From: an uncultured Verrucomicrobia subdivision 3 bacterium
GTDB lineage: Bacteria > Verrucomicrobiota > Verrucomicrobiia > Limisphaerales > UBA11358
Direction of reading: 5' to 3'
DNA: 64,000 bases
NCBI GenBank assembly: GCA_903850425.1
Contig: CAINLR010000062.1
Span: 24,139-88,138 of the forward strand
This document shows, piece by piece, positions 45,664 to 53,234 of the stretch; positions within the stretch are counted from its first letter, which is position 1; every line of letters starts with the position of its first letter. The position numbers were made by a program, and so were the translations under genes. The notes under the pieces were generated by a model. It was not told the origin of the DNA, searched no databases, and saw only the letters and a list, made by a program, of their open reading frames with translations.

Positions 45664-46745
45664 CGCGCAGAATTTACCGCCGATTCGATGGCGGCGAAGA
45701 GCTTTTCTGGCGCGCAATTCACCCAGTGGCGGAATTTTTCCACGGGCAGACGTTCCGGCAGTTCGGCCAACCGATCCAAATTGAAATTTGTTTCCGCGAG
45801 GCCGAGGCCGAACTGCTGAGCGTCGAGCGCGTTGACCGCTTGTTCGACATGATTCTCGACCGGCACCAAAAAGAGGGGCTTGCCCAGCCAAGCCGCTTCG
45901 CTGACCGATTCAAAGCCAGCCGTGCAGACAACGTGGCGACACTCGGCCATCATCTGCAAAAACTTTTCGCCGTCGAGTCGGTGAAACGTGAGCGATGGCG
46001 AATGCTGAAACTCTGCCGGCACTGCCGGCTTGTCGTAAAAGCAATGCAGCTTGGTCTGTGGATTTTTCGCGCTCCACTCCCGGATTTGGTCGGCATAACC
46101 GTGATTGAGCAGATACACGAGGACGAAGTTGCCGTGGGGATTTGACGCCAGCGCAAACAGTTGCTTCCGCAAAATGGGCGGGCCGACCAGGAGGTTTTTA
46201 TCGGGCAATTTCGGTGCCGGGTAAAACGACAACGCCAGCTTGGTGGCGCGCGCGCCGAGAATGCGCGTGTAAAGTTTCATGCTGAACAATTGCTTCCACA
46301 ACTGCGGCGCGTGGAAATAATCCGGATGTTGGAACATGAATTGATGGCCGATGGCCACGACCGGCGGACGCGTTCTGCGCGTGATGGCGTAAAATGCGGC
46401 CATCGGTTCAAAGAAATTAATAATCACATCGGGCTTGGTTTCGCGGACGATGGCGTCAAGTTGGCGGAGGATGTGGAAGTATTTTGGCAGATTGCCAAAC
46501 ACGCCCAACAATGTCGCCGTGTTACTGACCGAACGGTTGTCCTTATACTTGAACTCCAGCGTCCGTAGTTGCCGGACGGGCACCGGCATCGCCGCTTCAA
46601 AATAGGCTGGCATCGGCCGTTTCGCGCTCGCGCCGAGCGTGACGGCGACGATTCGGTGTCCCGCAGTCTCGATCATTTCCTTTACCGCCATCGCCTGGGT
46701 CAGGTGACCCCGGCCCTCGCCGAGCACGCAGAACATCATTTTCAT
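45660..46745 (-). CDS. GT28/MGT-type glycosyltransferase
   Basis: 361 residues, GT-B fold. The N-terminal domain begins MMFCVLGEGRGHLTQAMAV (a GxGRGH phosphate-binding loop), and the C-terminal domain has HVVCTAGFESVSEAAWLGKPLFLVPVENHVEQAVNA, the nucleotide-sugar-binding region of GT28/MGT enzymes such as MurG, monogalactosyldiacylglycerol synthases and macroside transferases. The stop overlaps the GH1 start, and the gene's 5' end overlaps the upstream phosphoesterase frame by 149 nt. A role in adding a sugar to diacylglycerol released by the neighbouring phosphoesterase is inferred from order, not from a diagnostic residue. Confidence 0.85.
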   Translation of the reverse strand: MKMMFCVLGEGRGHLTQAMAVKEMIETAGHRIVAVTLGASAKRPMPAYFEAAMPVPVRQLRTLEFKYKDNRSVSNTATLLGVFGNLPKYFHILRQLDAIVRETKPDVIINFFEPMAAFYAITRRTRPPVVAIGHQFMFQHPDYFHAPQLWKQLFSMKLYTRILGARATKLALSFYPAPKLPDKNLLVGPPILRKQLFALASNPHGNFVLVYLLNHGYADQIREWSAKNPQTKLHCFYDKPAVPAEFQHSPSLTFHRLDGEKFLQMMAECRHVVCTAGFESVSEAAWLGKPLFLVPVENHVEQAVNALDAQQFGLGLAETNFNLDRLAELPERLPVEKFRHWVNCAPEKLFAAIESAVNSAR

Positions 46746-47511
46746 GGAAGTTAATGAGGGTGATCTTGCCGTCGAAATCTTCAACCAAGGCCGTGCAACT
46801 TTCCACCCAATCGCCGCAGTTCAGATATTCCACATCGCCCATCATTTTCATTTCCGCGCGATGGATGTGGCCGCAGATGACGCCGTCGGTCTTTTGATGC
46901 CGTGCCATCGCGGCCAAGGTGTCTTCGTATTCGGTGACGAACTTGACGGCCGACTTGGCCTTGAATTTCAGATAGGCCGCCAGCGACCAGTAACCGAAAC
47001 CGCACATGCGCCGCAGCCGGTTGAAATACAAATTGAAATCGAGAATCCAGTTGTAAATATGGGAGCCAAGCTTTTCTAAGAGGTGATTGAAGTGCGTCAA
47101 GCCATCCGCCTGATGACCGTGGATGACGAGATATTTCTTTCCGTCAGCCCCAATATGAATCGCCTGCCGGGCGATTTTCACACTGCCAAATCGTGTGTCC
47201 GCAAAGGCCTCGATGAATTCATCGTGGTTGCCTGAGATATAGATGACCTTCGTTCCCTTACGACTTTTGCGAAGGATTTTTTGCAGGAGCAGATTGTAGT
47301 CATCGCGCCAGAACCATCGGAACTTCAGTTCCCAGCCATCAATAAAGTCGCCCACGAGGTAAAGATACTTGCAGTCCACCACGCGCAGAAAGTCGAGCAA
47401 CTCGGCGACGCGGGCATGCTTCGTGCCGAGGTGGATGTCTGAAATCCAGACCGAACGACAAACCAGCGGCTCGTCAAAACCCAAATCGAGATGTGGTTGT
47501 TCAGCTTTCAT
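46597..47511 (-). CDS. Calcineurin-like metallophosphoesterase, PlcP/LpxH-related
   Basis: 304 residues. All metal-ligand blocks of the superfamily are present: SDIHLG, GDFIDGW, GNHDE, HGHQAD and GHIHRAE, then NCGDWVESCTALVEDFDG. The segment YWSLAAYLKFKAKSAVKFVTEYE and the GDWVESCTALVE ending resemble PlcP (the phosphate-starvation phospholipase C of rhizobia and marine bacteria), usually annotated as UDP-2,3-diacylglucosamine diphosphatase. The last 48 residues (after about INFHEN) are Arg/Gly-rich, encoded inside the glycosyltransferase gene, and look like read-through after a lost stop. First gene of the minus-strand operon, divergent from phnA. Confidence 0.88.
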   Translation of the reverse strand: MKAEQPHLDLGFDEPLVCRSVWISDIHLGTKHARVAELLDFLRVVDCKYLYLVGDFIDGWELKFRWFWRDDYNLLLQKILRKSRKGTKVIYISGNHDEFIEAFADTRFGSVKIARQAIHIGADGKKYLVIHGHQADGLTHFNHLLEKLGSHIYNWILDFNLYFNRLRRMCGFGYWSLAAYLKFKAKSAVKFVTEYEDTLAAMARHQKTDGVICGHIHRAEMKMMGDVEYLNCGDWVESCTALVEDFDGKITLINFHENDVLRARRGPGSPDPGDGGKGNDRDCGTPNRRRHARRERETADASLF

Positions 47512-47589
47512 AACATAAGAACCACGTCACTTTGCACTACGCTTCGTTTTGGAAGCAACTGCAATAGGGCCTTGTTCCCATTTCTTTGC

Positions 47590-47607
47590 CTGTCCGTAAC
47601 CCGTCTG
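47590..47607 (+). promoter_or_regulatory. PHO-box-like direct repeat (distal)
   Basis: CTGTCCG (47590-47596), a 4-nt spacer and CCGTCTG (47601-47607) form a pair of 7-mers with an 11-bp period. A 10-nt segment of this site, TGTCCGTAAC, recurs exactly at 47714-47723. Confidence 0.35.
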
Positions 47608-47705
47608 AAACAAATCAAATATCAAGCAACTGTGAACGTGGGCAACCGGGGACGGATTAGTTCCATCGGGTCCGCCCGTCAGAAGCAACCGCTTCGAACA
47701 CCAAT

Positions 47706-47723
47706 CCGTCACTTGTCCGTAAC
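47706..47723 (+). promoter_or_regulatory. PHO-box-like direct repeat (middle)
   Basis: CCGTCAC (47706-47712), spacer TTGT and CCGTAAC (47717-47723), again 7-mers with an 11-bp period. It lies 32 bp (about three turns) upstream of the proximal array. Confidence 0.4.
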
Positions 47724-47737
47724 GCGAGTTCACCCAA

Positions 47738-47783
47738 TCGTCACGCTGCTGTCATTGTGTGTCGTCCGTTATCAGAATGTAAT
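47738..47783 (+). promoter_or_regulatory. Candidate PHO box and -10 element of the phnA operon
   Basis: TCGTCAC (47738-47744), GCTG, CTGTCAT (47749-47755), TGTG and TGTCGTC (47760-47766) give three 7-mers with 4-nt spacers, the geometry of PhoB sites; the central unit is identical to the E. coli half-site CTGTCAT. A -10-like TGTAAT (47778-47783) starts 12 bp after the array, the spacing expected when PhoB replaces a -35 element. Confidence 0.55.
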
Positions 47784-47878
47784 GAGCCATGATGATTTTT
47801 CGTGACCCAATTCGTTTGGCCCAAGCGACCGCTAGTCTGGGATCACTCAAAGTCCGCACAGCAAAATAAAAGGATCAA

Positions 47879-49120
47879 ATGTCCCTATTCACTGCCAATC
47901 AGCGCACTTACAATCCACCGAGTCGTCCCATCGTTGGCATTTGTCTCGACGGCTGTGCCGACGAATACTTTGATGCCGCCCTCGCGCGTGGCCAGATGCC
48001 ACATCTTCAGCGCCTCAGCGTATCGGGTTATCGCGGTTTCGCGCGTGGCCAGATGCCCAGCTTCACCAACGTCAACAATGCTTCCATCGTCACCGGCGTG
48101 CCGCCGCGCATTCACGGGATCGGTGGCAATTACTTTTACGAAACCGCCACCGGCGAGGAAGTGATGACGAACTCCGCGAAGTTCCTGCGGGCGCCCACTA
48201 TTTTTCCCGCCGCGCAACGCGCCGGGCGGAAGGTGGCGGTCGTCACCGCCAAAGACAAGCTGCGCGACATCTTCGCCGCCGGGTTGATTGAGTTGGGCGG
48301 CATTGCCTTCTCATCCGAGCGCGTCAGCCAGGCCGCGATTAACACTCACGGCATTGTGAATGTCGAAGCGGCTGTCGGTCCCAATCCCAACATCTATAGC
48401 GGGGAAGCTTCCATTTATGTTCTGAAGGCGGGAGTAAAATTGATTGAAACCGGCCAGGCAGACTTTCTCTATCTCAGCACGACGGATTTCATGCAGCATA
48501 AATTTGCTCCCGAAGCTCCCGAGGCTTTGGAGTTTTATTCCGCCCTGGATTTCCAGATCGGGCAACTCATCATTTTGGGCGCGCTGGTGGGCATTACCGC
48601 TGACCACGGTATGAACGCGAAGCAACGACCCGATGGTTCACCCAACGTGCTCTTTCTGGAATCCACGCTAAATAATGAATTCGGTCCGGGCTTTCGGGTG
48701 ATTTTGCCGATCACCGATCCGCATTTGATCCATCACGGCGGACTGGGATCGTTCGCCCAAGTGCATGTTCCCGCCAGCAGCAAACTCGAGCTATCCCAGA
48801 TTCTTGAATTTGTCCGCCAACTCTATGGTGTCACCGAAGTCTTGGATCAAGCCACGGCCGCGCGGCTGATGGAACTGCCACCGGATCGCATGGGCGATTT
48901 CGTGGTGTGTTCCGGGCGCGATGTGGTGTTGGGTCGGACGCCAGAGTGGCACGACTTGAGCGTGGTAGCCGAAGGACTGCGTTCACATGGCGGACGCTAT
49001 GAGGAAATGGTGCCTTTCCTCATCAGTGAACCATTGAATGCCGCCTATGCGGCAAAAGCGCACGGCGACCCGCGCAACTTTGATCTTTTCGACTTCATTT
49101 GCAACGGAACCAACGTATGA
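47879..49120 (+). CDS. phnA: Phosphonoacetate hydrolase
   Basis: 413 residues of the alkaline phosphatase superfamily. It cleaves phosphonoacetate to acetate and phosphate. Motifs: metal-binding Asp in GICLDGCADEYFD, the nucleophilic-Thr region MPSFTNVNNASIVTG, STTDFMQHK with metal ligands Asp and His, and ITADHGMN. A clear ribosome-binding site precedes the ATG. The stop overlaps the phnY start (ATGA at 49117-49120). First gene of the operon phnA-phnY-alcohol dehydrogenase, behind a candidate PHO box. Confidence 0.95.
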   Translation: MSLFTANQRTYNPPSRPIVGICLDGCADEYFDAALARGQMPHLQRLSVSGYRGFARGQMPSFTNVNNASIVTGVPPRIHGIGGNYFYETATGEEVMTNSAKFLRAPTIFPAAQRAGRKVAVVTAKDKLRDIFAAGLIELGGIAFSSERVSQAAINTHGIVNVEAAVGPNPNIYSGEASIYVLKAGVKLIETGQADFLYLSTTDFMQHKFAPEAPEALEFYSALDFQIGQLIILGALVGITADHGMNAKQRPDGSPNVLFLESTLNNEFGPGFRVILPITDPHLIHHGGLGSFAQVHVPASSKLELSQILEFVRQLYGVTEVLDQATAARLMELPPDRMGDFVVCSGRDVVLGRTPEWHDLSVVAEGLRSHGGRYEEMVPFLISEPLNAAYAAKAHGDPRNFDLFDFICNGTNV

Positions 49121-50529
49121 AACTCAGCAGCCTGGTTGCCGGTCGGGTGATTCGCGGGAACGACTTTCTGGAGGTGCGCAATCCCTACAACGGTGCGCAG
49201 GTGGGCAGCGTCCGGCTGGCCACGCGCAGCCATGTGGATGTCGCCGTCGCCATGGCGCGGGCCTTCACGGAAACGCTAACGCGCTTTGAGCGCGCTGAGA
49301 TTCTGGAAAAATCCCGGGCTGCATTGCAAGCGAGCCGGGAGAAGTTCGCCCGACTAATCACGAGCGAAACGGGACTGGCCTTGCGGGAGGCCCGCTATGA
49401 AGTCGGGCGCACGCTCGACGTGCTGCGGTTTGCCGCCATGGAAGCATTGCGCGATGACGGCCAGGTTTTTTCCACCGACATTTCCGCACAAGGCAAGGCG
49501 CGGAAAATTTTCACCACGCGCGAACCGCTGCGTTGCGCCGCGGCGATCACTCCCTTCAACCACGCGCTGAACCAGGTGGCACATAAAGTCGCGCCCGCCA
49601 TTGCCGCCGGCACGCCGATGATTCTCAAGCCTTCGGAGAAAACTCCGTTAACGGCGCTGCGGTTCGCCGAGTTGCTTTACGAGGCCGGTTTGCCCGGAGC
49701 GATGTTGAGTGTGCTGCTTGGGCCAACGAGTGAAATCGCCGAGGCGTTGGTGCGGCATCCTGATATTGAAGTGCTGGCGTTCACCGGTAGTGAAACGATT
49801 GGGAAAAAAATAGCGGCCACCGCTGGCTATAAAAAACTGGTGCTCGAACTCGGCGGCAATGATCCGCTGATTGTGCTCGCCGACGCCGATCTGGATTTAG
49901 CAGTGATGCTGGCGGCGGAAGGTAGTTATCGCAACTCCGGCCAGCGTTGCACGGCGGTGAAACGCATCCTGGTCGTCGAGAGTATCGCGGCGGAGTTCAC
50001 CAAACGCCTCGTCGCAAAAACCAAGGAATATGTTTGCGGTGATCCGATGGCGGCGGCGACCCGTGTTGGCACGGTGATTGACGAAAGAGCGGCGGTGCGA
50101 TTGGAAGAGGTGGTCAAAGAAGCCGTGGCTGCCGGCGCAAAAGTGTTGGTTGGCGGCAAACGCCAAGGTGCGCAAATCCAGCCGACGGTCATTTCTAAAG
50201 TGCCGCGTGATTGCCGCATGGTGATGACGGAAAGCTTTGGGCCGCTTGCTCCCATTATCACAGTGCGCGATCTGGATGATGCGCTCGCGGTGGCGAATGC
50301 CACTGCCTACGGCCTGAGTTCCGGTGTCGTGACTACCAATCTGGCGCACGCAACCAAAGCGATTAAGGCACTGCGCTGCGGCACCGTGAATATCAACGAA
50401 GTTCCCGGCTTTCGCATCGAGAATAGTCCTTTTGGTGGTATCAAAGACAGTGGCCTTGGCGCCAAAGAAGGCGTTATTGAGGCGATCAAAGCCTATAGCT
50501 TCGTCAAAACCTTTAGCCTGCCTTGGTAA
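49117..50529 (+). CDS. phnY: Phosphonoacetaldehyde dehydrogenase
   Basis: 470 residues of the aldehyde dehydrogenase superfamily. It oxidises phosphonoacetaldehyde to phosphonoacetate with NAD+. Motifs: AAITPFNHALNQVAHK, VLELGGNDP (general-base Glu), RNSGQRCTAVKR (catalytic Cys) and MTESFGPLAPII. The context phnA-phnY together with phnW downstream makes the substrate assignment strong. The ATG at 49117 is coupled to phnA; an upstream in-frame start at 49099 lies inside phnA and is unlikely. Confidence 0.93.
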   Translation: MKLSSLVAGRVIRGNDFLEVRNPYNGAQVGSVRLATRSHVDVAVAMARAFTETLTRFERAEILEKSRAALQASREKFARLITSETGLALREARYEVGRTLDVLRFAAMEALRDDGQVFSTDISAQGKARKIFTTREPLRCAAAITPFNHALNQVAHKVAPAIAAGTPMILKPSEKTPLTALRFAELLYEAGLPGAMLSVLLGPTSEIAEALVRHPDIEVLAFTGSETIGKKIAATAGYKKLVLELGGNDPLIVLADADLDLAVMLAAEGSYRNSGQRCTAVKRILVVESIAAEFTKRLVAKTKEYVCGDPMAAATRVGTVIDERAAVRLEEVVKEAVAAGAKVLVGGKRQGAQIQPTVISKVPRDCRMVMTESFGPLAPIITVRDLDDALAVANATAYGLSSGVVTTNLAHATKAIKALRCGTVNINEVPGFRIENSPFGGIKDSGLGAKEGVIEAIKAYSFVKTFSLPW

Positions 50530-50537
50530 AATTATCT

Positions 50538-51575
50538 ATGCAAACTGTCCGCTGCGCTGTTTTCAACGAACCGAATCAACCGTTTGAACTGTCGGAGATG
50601 CCGTTTCCGTATTGCGGTCCTGGCGATGTGCTGGTGGAACTGTTGCTCGCGACCATCTGTGCGTCGGACTTGCACACCGCCGATGGCCGAAGACTGGAGC
50701 CATGCCCGTCGGTTTTGGGCCATGAAGGCGTGGGCAAAGTGGTCGCGGTGGGCGAGAAGCGTGATCAAACACTGCTCGACCAGCGCGTGACCTGGACGAT
50801 TGCGGATAGTTGTGGCGAATGTGTTCCCTGCAAGGACTGGGATTTACCGCAGAAATGTTCGCACTTGTTCAAGTATGGACACTCTGAAATTACCAATGGT
50901 TGCGGGCTGAACGGTTGTTATGCCACACACATCCTGCTCCGACCGGGCACGACCATCATTCCCATTCCCGACCATCTGCCGAATGAAATGGTGGTGCCAG
51001 CGAATTGCGCGCTCGCGACCATGGTGGGGGCCACCGAGTATTTGCCCAAACCTTGCCGCGTGGCGGTGATTCAAGGGGCTGGCCTGCTGGGACTGTATGG
51101 TTGCGCTTTGCTCCGCGCCAAAGGTGTGGAACGTGTGATTGTGGTGGATACCGATCCCGAACGGCTCAAGTTAGTCGAAGCCTTCGGTGGCAAACCGGCT
51201 TTGCAATCCGCTGGCTCACTTCTCCAACCCGGACGCGCGGATGCCGTGTTGGAGGTGGCCGGCAGTTCCGCGGTTGTTCCCGAAGGCATCAGACTCTTGC
51301 GCATGGGTGGCTATTACGCGTTCATCGGCATGGTGCATCCGACCACATCGCTGGAGTTGTCCGGCCAGACTGTGCTCAGGCATTGCCTGACGATCCGCGG
51401 CTTTCATAATTATGCTCCGCGACATCTGCGCTATGCGGTGAAATTTTTGAGCGAACACGGAACCAGTTTTCCCTGGGAAAAACTCGTATCGCCAGCCTTC
51501 CCCTTGGCCAGGATCAATGAAGCCTTTGCAGAAGCCCGCAAGCGCAAATGGCTGCGGGTCTCTGTCAAACCTTGA
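50538..51575 (+). CDS. Zinc-binding alcohol dehydrogenase associated with phosphonate catabolism
   Basis: 345 residues, MDR superfamily. Catalytic-zinc ligands appear in ICASDLH and GHEGVGKV, and structural-zinc cysteines in SCGECVPCKDWDLPQKC. The nucleotide-binding Rossmann motif is VIQGAGLLGLYGCALL. The sequence and context fit the family described as putative phosphonate-catabolism-associated alcohol dehydrogenase (TIGR03366, from memory). It may oxidise 2-hydroxyethylphosphonate or a related alcohol to phosphonoacetaldehyde, feeding phnY; the substrate is not established. It lies 8 nt after phnY. Confidence 0.88.
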   Translation: MQTVRCAVFNEPNQPFELSEMPFPYCGPGDVLVELLLATICASDLHTADGRRLEPCPSVLGHEGVGKVVAVGEKRDQTLLDQRVTWTIADSCGECVPCKDWDLPQKCSHLFKYGHSEITNGCGLNGCYATHILLRPGTTIIPIPDHLPNEMVVPANCALATMVGATEYLPKPCRVAVIQGAGLLGLYGCALLRAKGVERVIVVDTDPERLKLVEAFGGKPALQSAGSLLQPGRADAVLEVAGSSAVVPEGIRLLRMGGYYAFIGMVHPTTSLELSGQTVLRHCLTIRGFHNYAPRHLRYAVKFLSEHGTSFPWEKLVSPAFPLARINEAFAEARKRKWLRVSVKP

Positions 51576-51910
51576 AGGCGCCCCCATTCTGCCTTCATTG
51601 ATTTTTCGTTCGTGGATGACCATTTGGTGGGCGGAAATAACCGACGCCGGAGGATTTTCTGACCAGGAAACCACTGGATAATTCTGCCGGCTTCGTCTTC
51701 AGGGTGCTGCCTTTCTTCGATTTGTAACCTGTTCGACTCAATTCACCGTTTTTGCAGGCAAGACGTAACACTTGTCACCGTCGCTTAACTTGAGCGGAAG
51801 CCGATTGCGTCCAGACTCTACCACAGGCCAAAGCTGGCATCTGATTCAGATGCGGGCGGCTAACGAGACTGAACGGACTGGCCAACCTCCAATCGGCTGA
51901 AGCGCAATTT
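51576..51910. other. Interval between phn genes and a prepilin-like gene
   Basis: 335 bases without a supported gene. The sequence is locally AT-richer (51716-51755), probably containing the promoter of the next gene. No terminator hairpin with a T-run was found after the dehydrogenase stop, and no PHO-box-like array was convincing here. Confidence 0.4.
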
Positions 51911-52768
51911 ATGAATCCAAAGAAATCAGAAGGCAGTAACGGTTTGTTGACGTTTGAACATCGCCCGGCGGCGTTCACCTTGATTGAACTACTGGTGGTC
52001 ATAGCCATCATTGCCATTTTGGCGGCGATGCTTTTGCCGGCCTTGGCCAAGGCCAAAGAGAAAGCCAAGGCGGCGCAGTGCATTAACAATTTGCATCAAA
52101 TTGGAATCACCGGGAACCTTTATGCGGACGACAACAACGACCGGTTCTTTTCCAATGCCGGCGGATCCATGCCGAATGGCGGACAATGGTTGTTGAATCC
52201 ACGCTCCACTGTGGAATTGCTGCCGAACGATGACCTCGCCTATTGGGCCTTGGGCTACAAACAATACTTTGCGGGCCAAAAAAAGTTGTTCGCCTGCCCG
52301 GATGGAGACGTGGTGGATGAATGGCACGACAGCGGACTTAACTATCCGCATGATTTTTGGGCCAATTCTTGTTACGGGATATGCCAATTTCTGACCCGGC
52401 CTTATACCGGCGTCGGCACTACTTATGGCACCACGGCCAGTGGTCCCTTAAAGCGAACCAGCCTTCGCAGTCCCACCAGCACCATCTTTTGCCAGGATGC
52501 GGCCGAACAGAATTGTGAAGGTGCTGAGGACACCTTGGGCCTTTTCCCCGGTTCCACGACGATTCTCAACCAATGGGCTCCGGGCGGAAGTCTTCAGGCG
52601 CTATATCCCGGCGTGGACTTGTTGTCAGGTTGGTGGCGGCACAGCAAAGGGAGCATGACGATTTGGGTTTCCGGCAATGTCAGCCGCATCAAACAAATGC
52701 CCCGCACCCAAGGCGTGGACTACCGCTGGTATACCGGCGAAGTGCCGGACAAGATGCCAAATTTTTGA
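51911..52768 (+). CDS. Prepilin-type N-terminal methylation domain protein (DUF1559-like)
   Basis: 285 residues. After a 20-residue leader, the class III prepilin signature [20 protein letters not shown] has the cleavage site before Phe and Glu at +5, followed by [25 protein letters not shown], the form massively expanded in Verrucomicrobia and Planctomycetes. The C-terminal domain has the usual [17 protein letters not shown] strand. It is probably a secreted pseudopilin processed by a type IV prepilin peptidase; members of this group do not necessarily form pili. It lies in the middle of the phosphonate genes without an obvious functional link. Confidence 0.92.
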   Translation: MNPKKSEGSNGLLTFEHRPAAFTLIELLVVIAIIAILAAMLLPALAKAKEKAKAAQCINNLHQIGITGNLYADDNNDRFFSNAGGSMPNGGQWLLNPRSTVELLPNDDLAYWALGYKQYFAGQKKLFACPDGDVVDEWHDSGLNYPHDFWANSCYGICQFLTRPYTGVGTTYGTTASGPLKRTSLRSPTSTIFCQDAAEQNCEGAEDTLGLFPGSTTILNQWAPGGSLQALYPGVDLLSGWWRHSKGSMTIWVSGNVSRIKQMPRTQGVDYRWYTGEVPDKMPNF

Positions 52769-52788
52769 AATGCCAAACCCTAACACTT

Positions 52789-53172
52789 ATGAAAAACATT
52801 CCCACTCAACGTATCGTCCCAACTTTGTCCTGTTCCTTGCTGCTGCTCGTGGCGGCCTGCTCCAAATCAGGTTCCAATGCCGCGGCGCTGGCCCCCGAAC
52901 AGATTCCCACCGCCCTGAATCAGGTGTTCAAACAGTCCTCGGGCGAGACCAAGGAACTGGTGAATAATTGCGTCGAAGCGTCGCAAAGCAAAGATGTCAT
53001 CGCGGCGTTCACGGATTTTCAAAAATTGAGCCACCGGGACGATTTGACTCCCGAGCAACGCGCCGTCGCCGCCCGCGCCATGACCACCACGTTCAAGGAA
53101 CTGCGGACCGCCTCGGAAACCGGCAACCCTGCGGCCAAGGTGGTCCTCCACCAATACCTTTCCACCCGCTGA
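52789..53172 (+). CDS. Small lipoprotein of unknown function
   Basis: 127 residues. The ATG at 52789 begins a lipoprotein signal (SCSLLLLVAAC, lipobox VAAC). The mature part is helical and Ala/Lys/Glu-rich with an ALNQVFKQSSGETKELVNNC segment. It lies 20 nt after the prepilin-like gene and 62 nt before the LamG gene, forming a small secreted-protein unit with them. No family recognised. Confidence 0.75.
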   Translation: MKNIPTQRIVPTLSCSLLLLVAACSKSGSNAAALAPEQIPTALNQVFKQSSGETKELVNNCVEASQSKDVIAAFTDFQKLSHRDDLTPEQRAVAARAMTTTFKELRTASETGNPAAKVVLHQYLSTR

Positions 53173-53234
53173 TTTTTTAGTCGCCTACCTACTCAAACCA
53201 ATAATTAAGAAAGACACGAACACCAACTCAGAAT

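Larger units (their letters stand above)
47512..47878. other. Divergent regulatory region between the plcP-like and phn operons
   Basis: 367 bases without a credible gene. It carries three PHO-box-like repeat groups and the ribosome-binding site AAAAGGA (47868-47874) in front of the phnA ATG at 47879, one of the few clear Shine-Dalgarno sequences in the window. Confidence 0.6.

Noticed and set aside
51716..51800. GTAAC/GTCAC words upstream of the prepilin-like gene that might be PHO boxes
   Set aside because: They do not keep the 11-bp period seen upstream of phnA.
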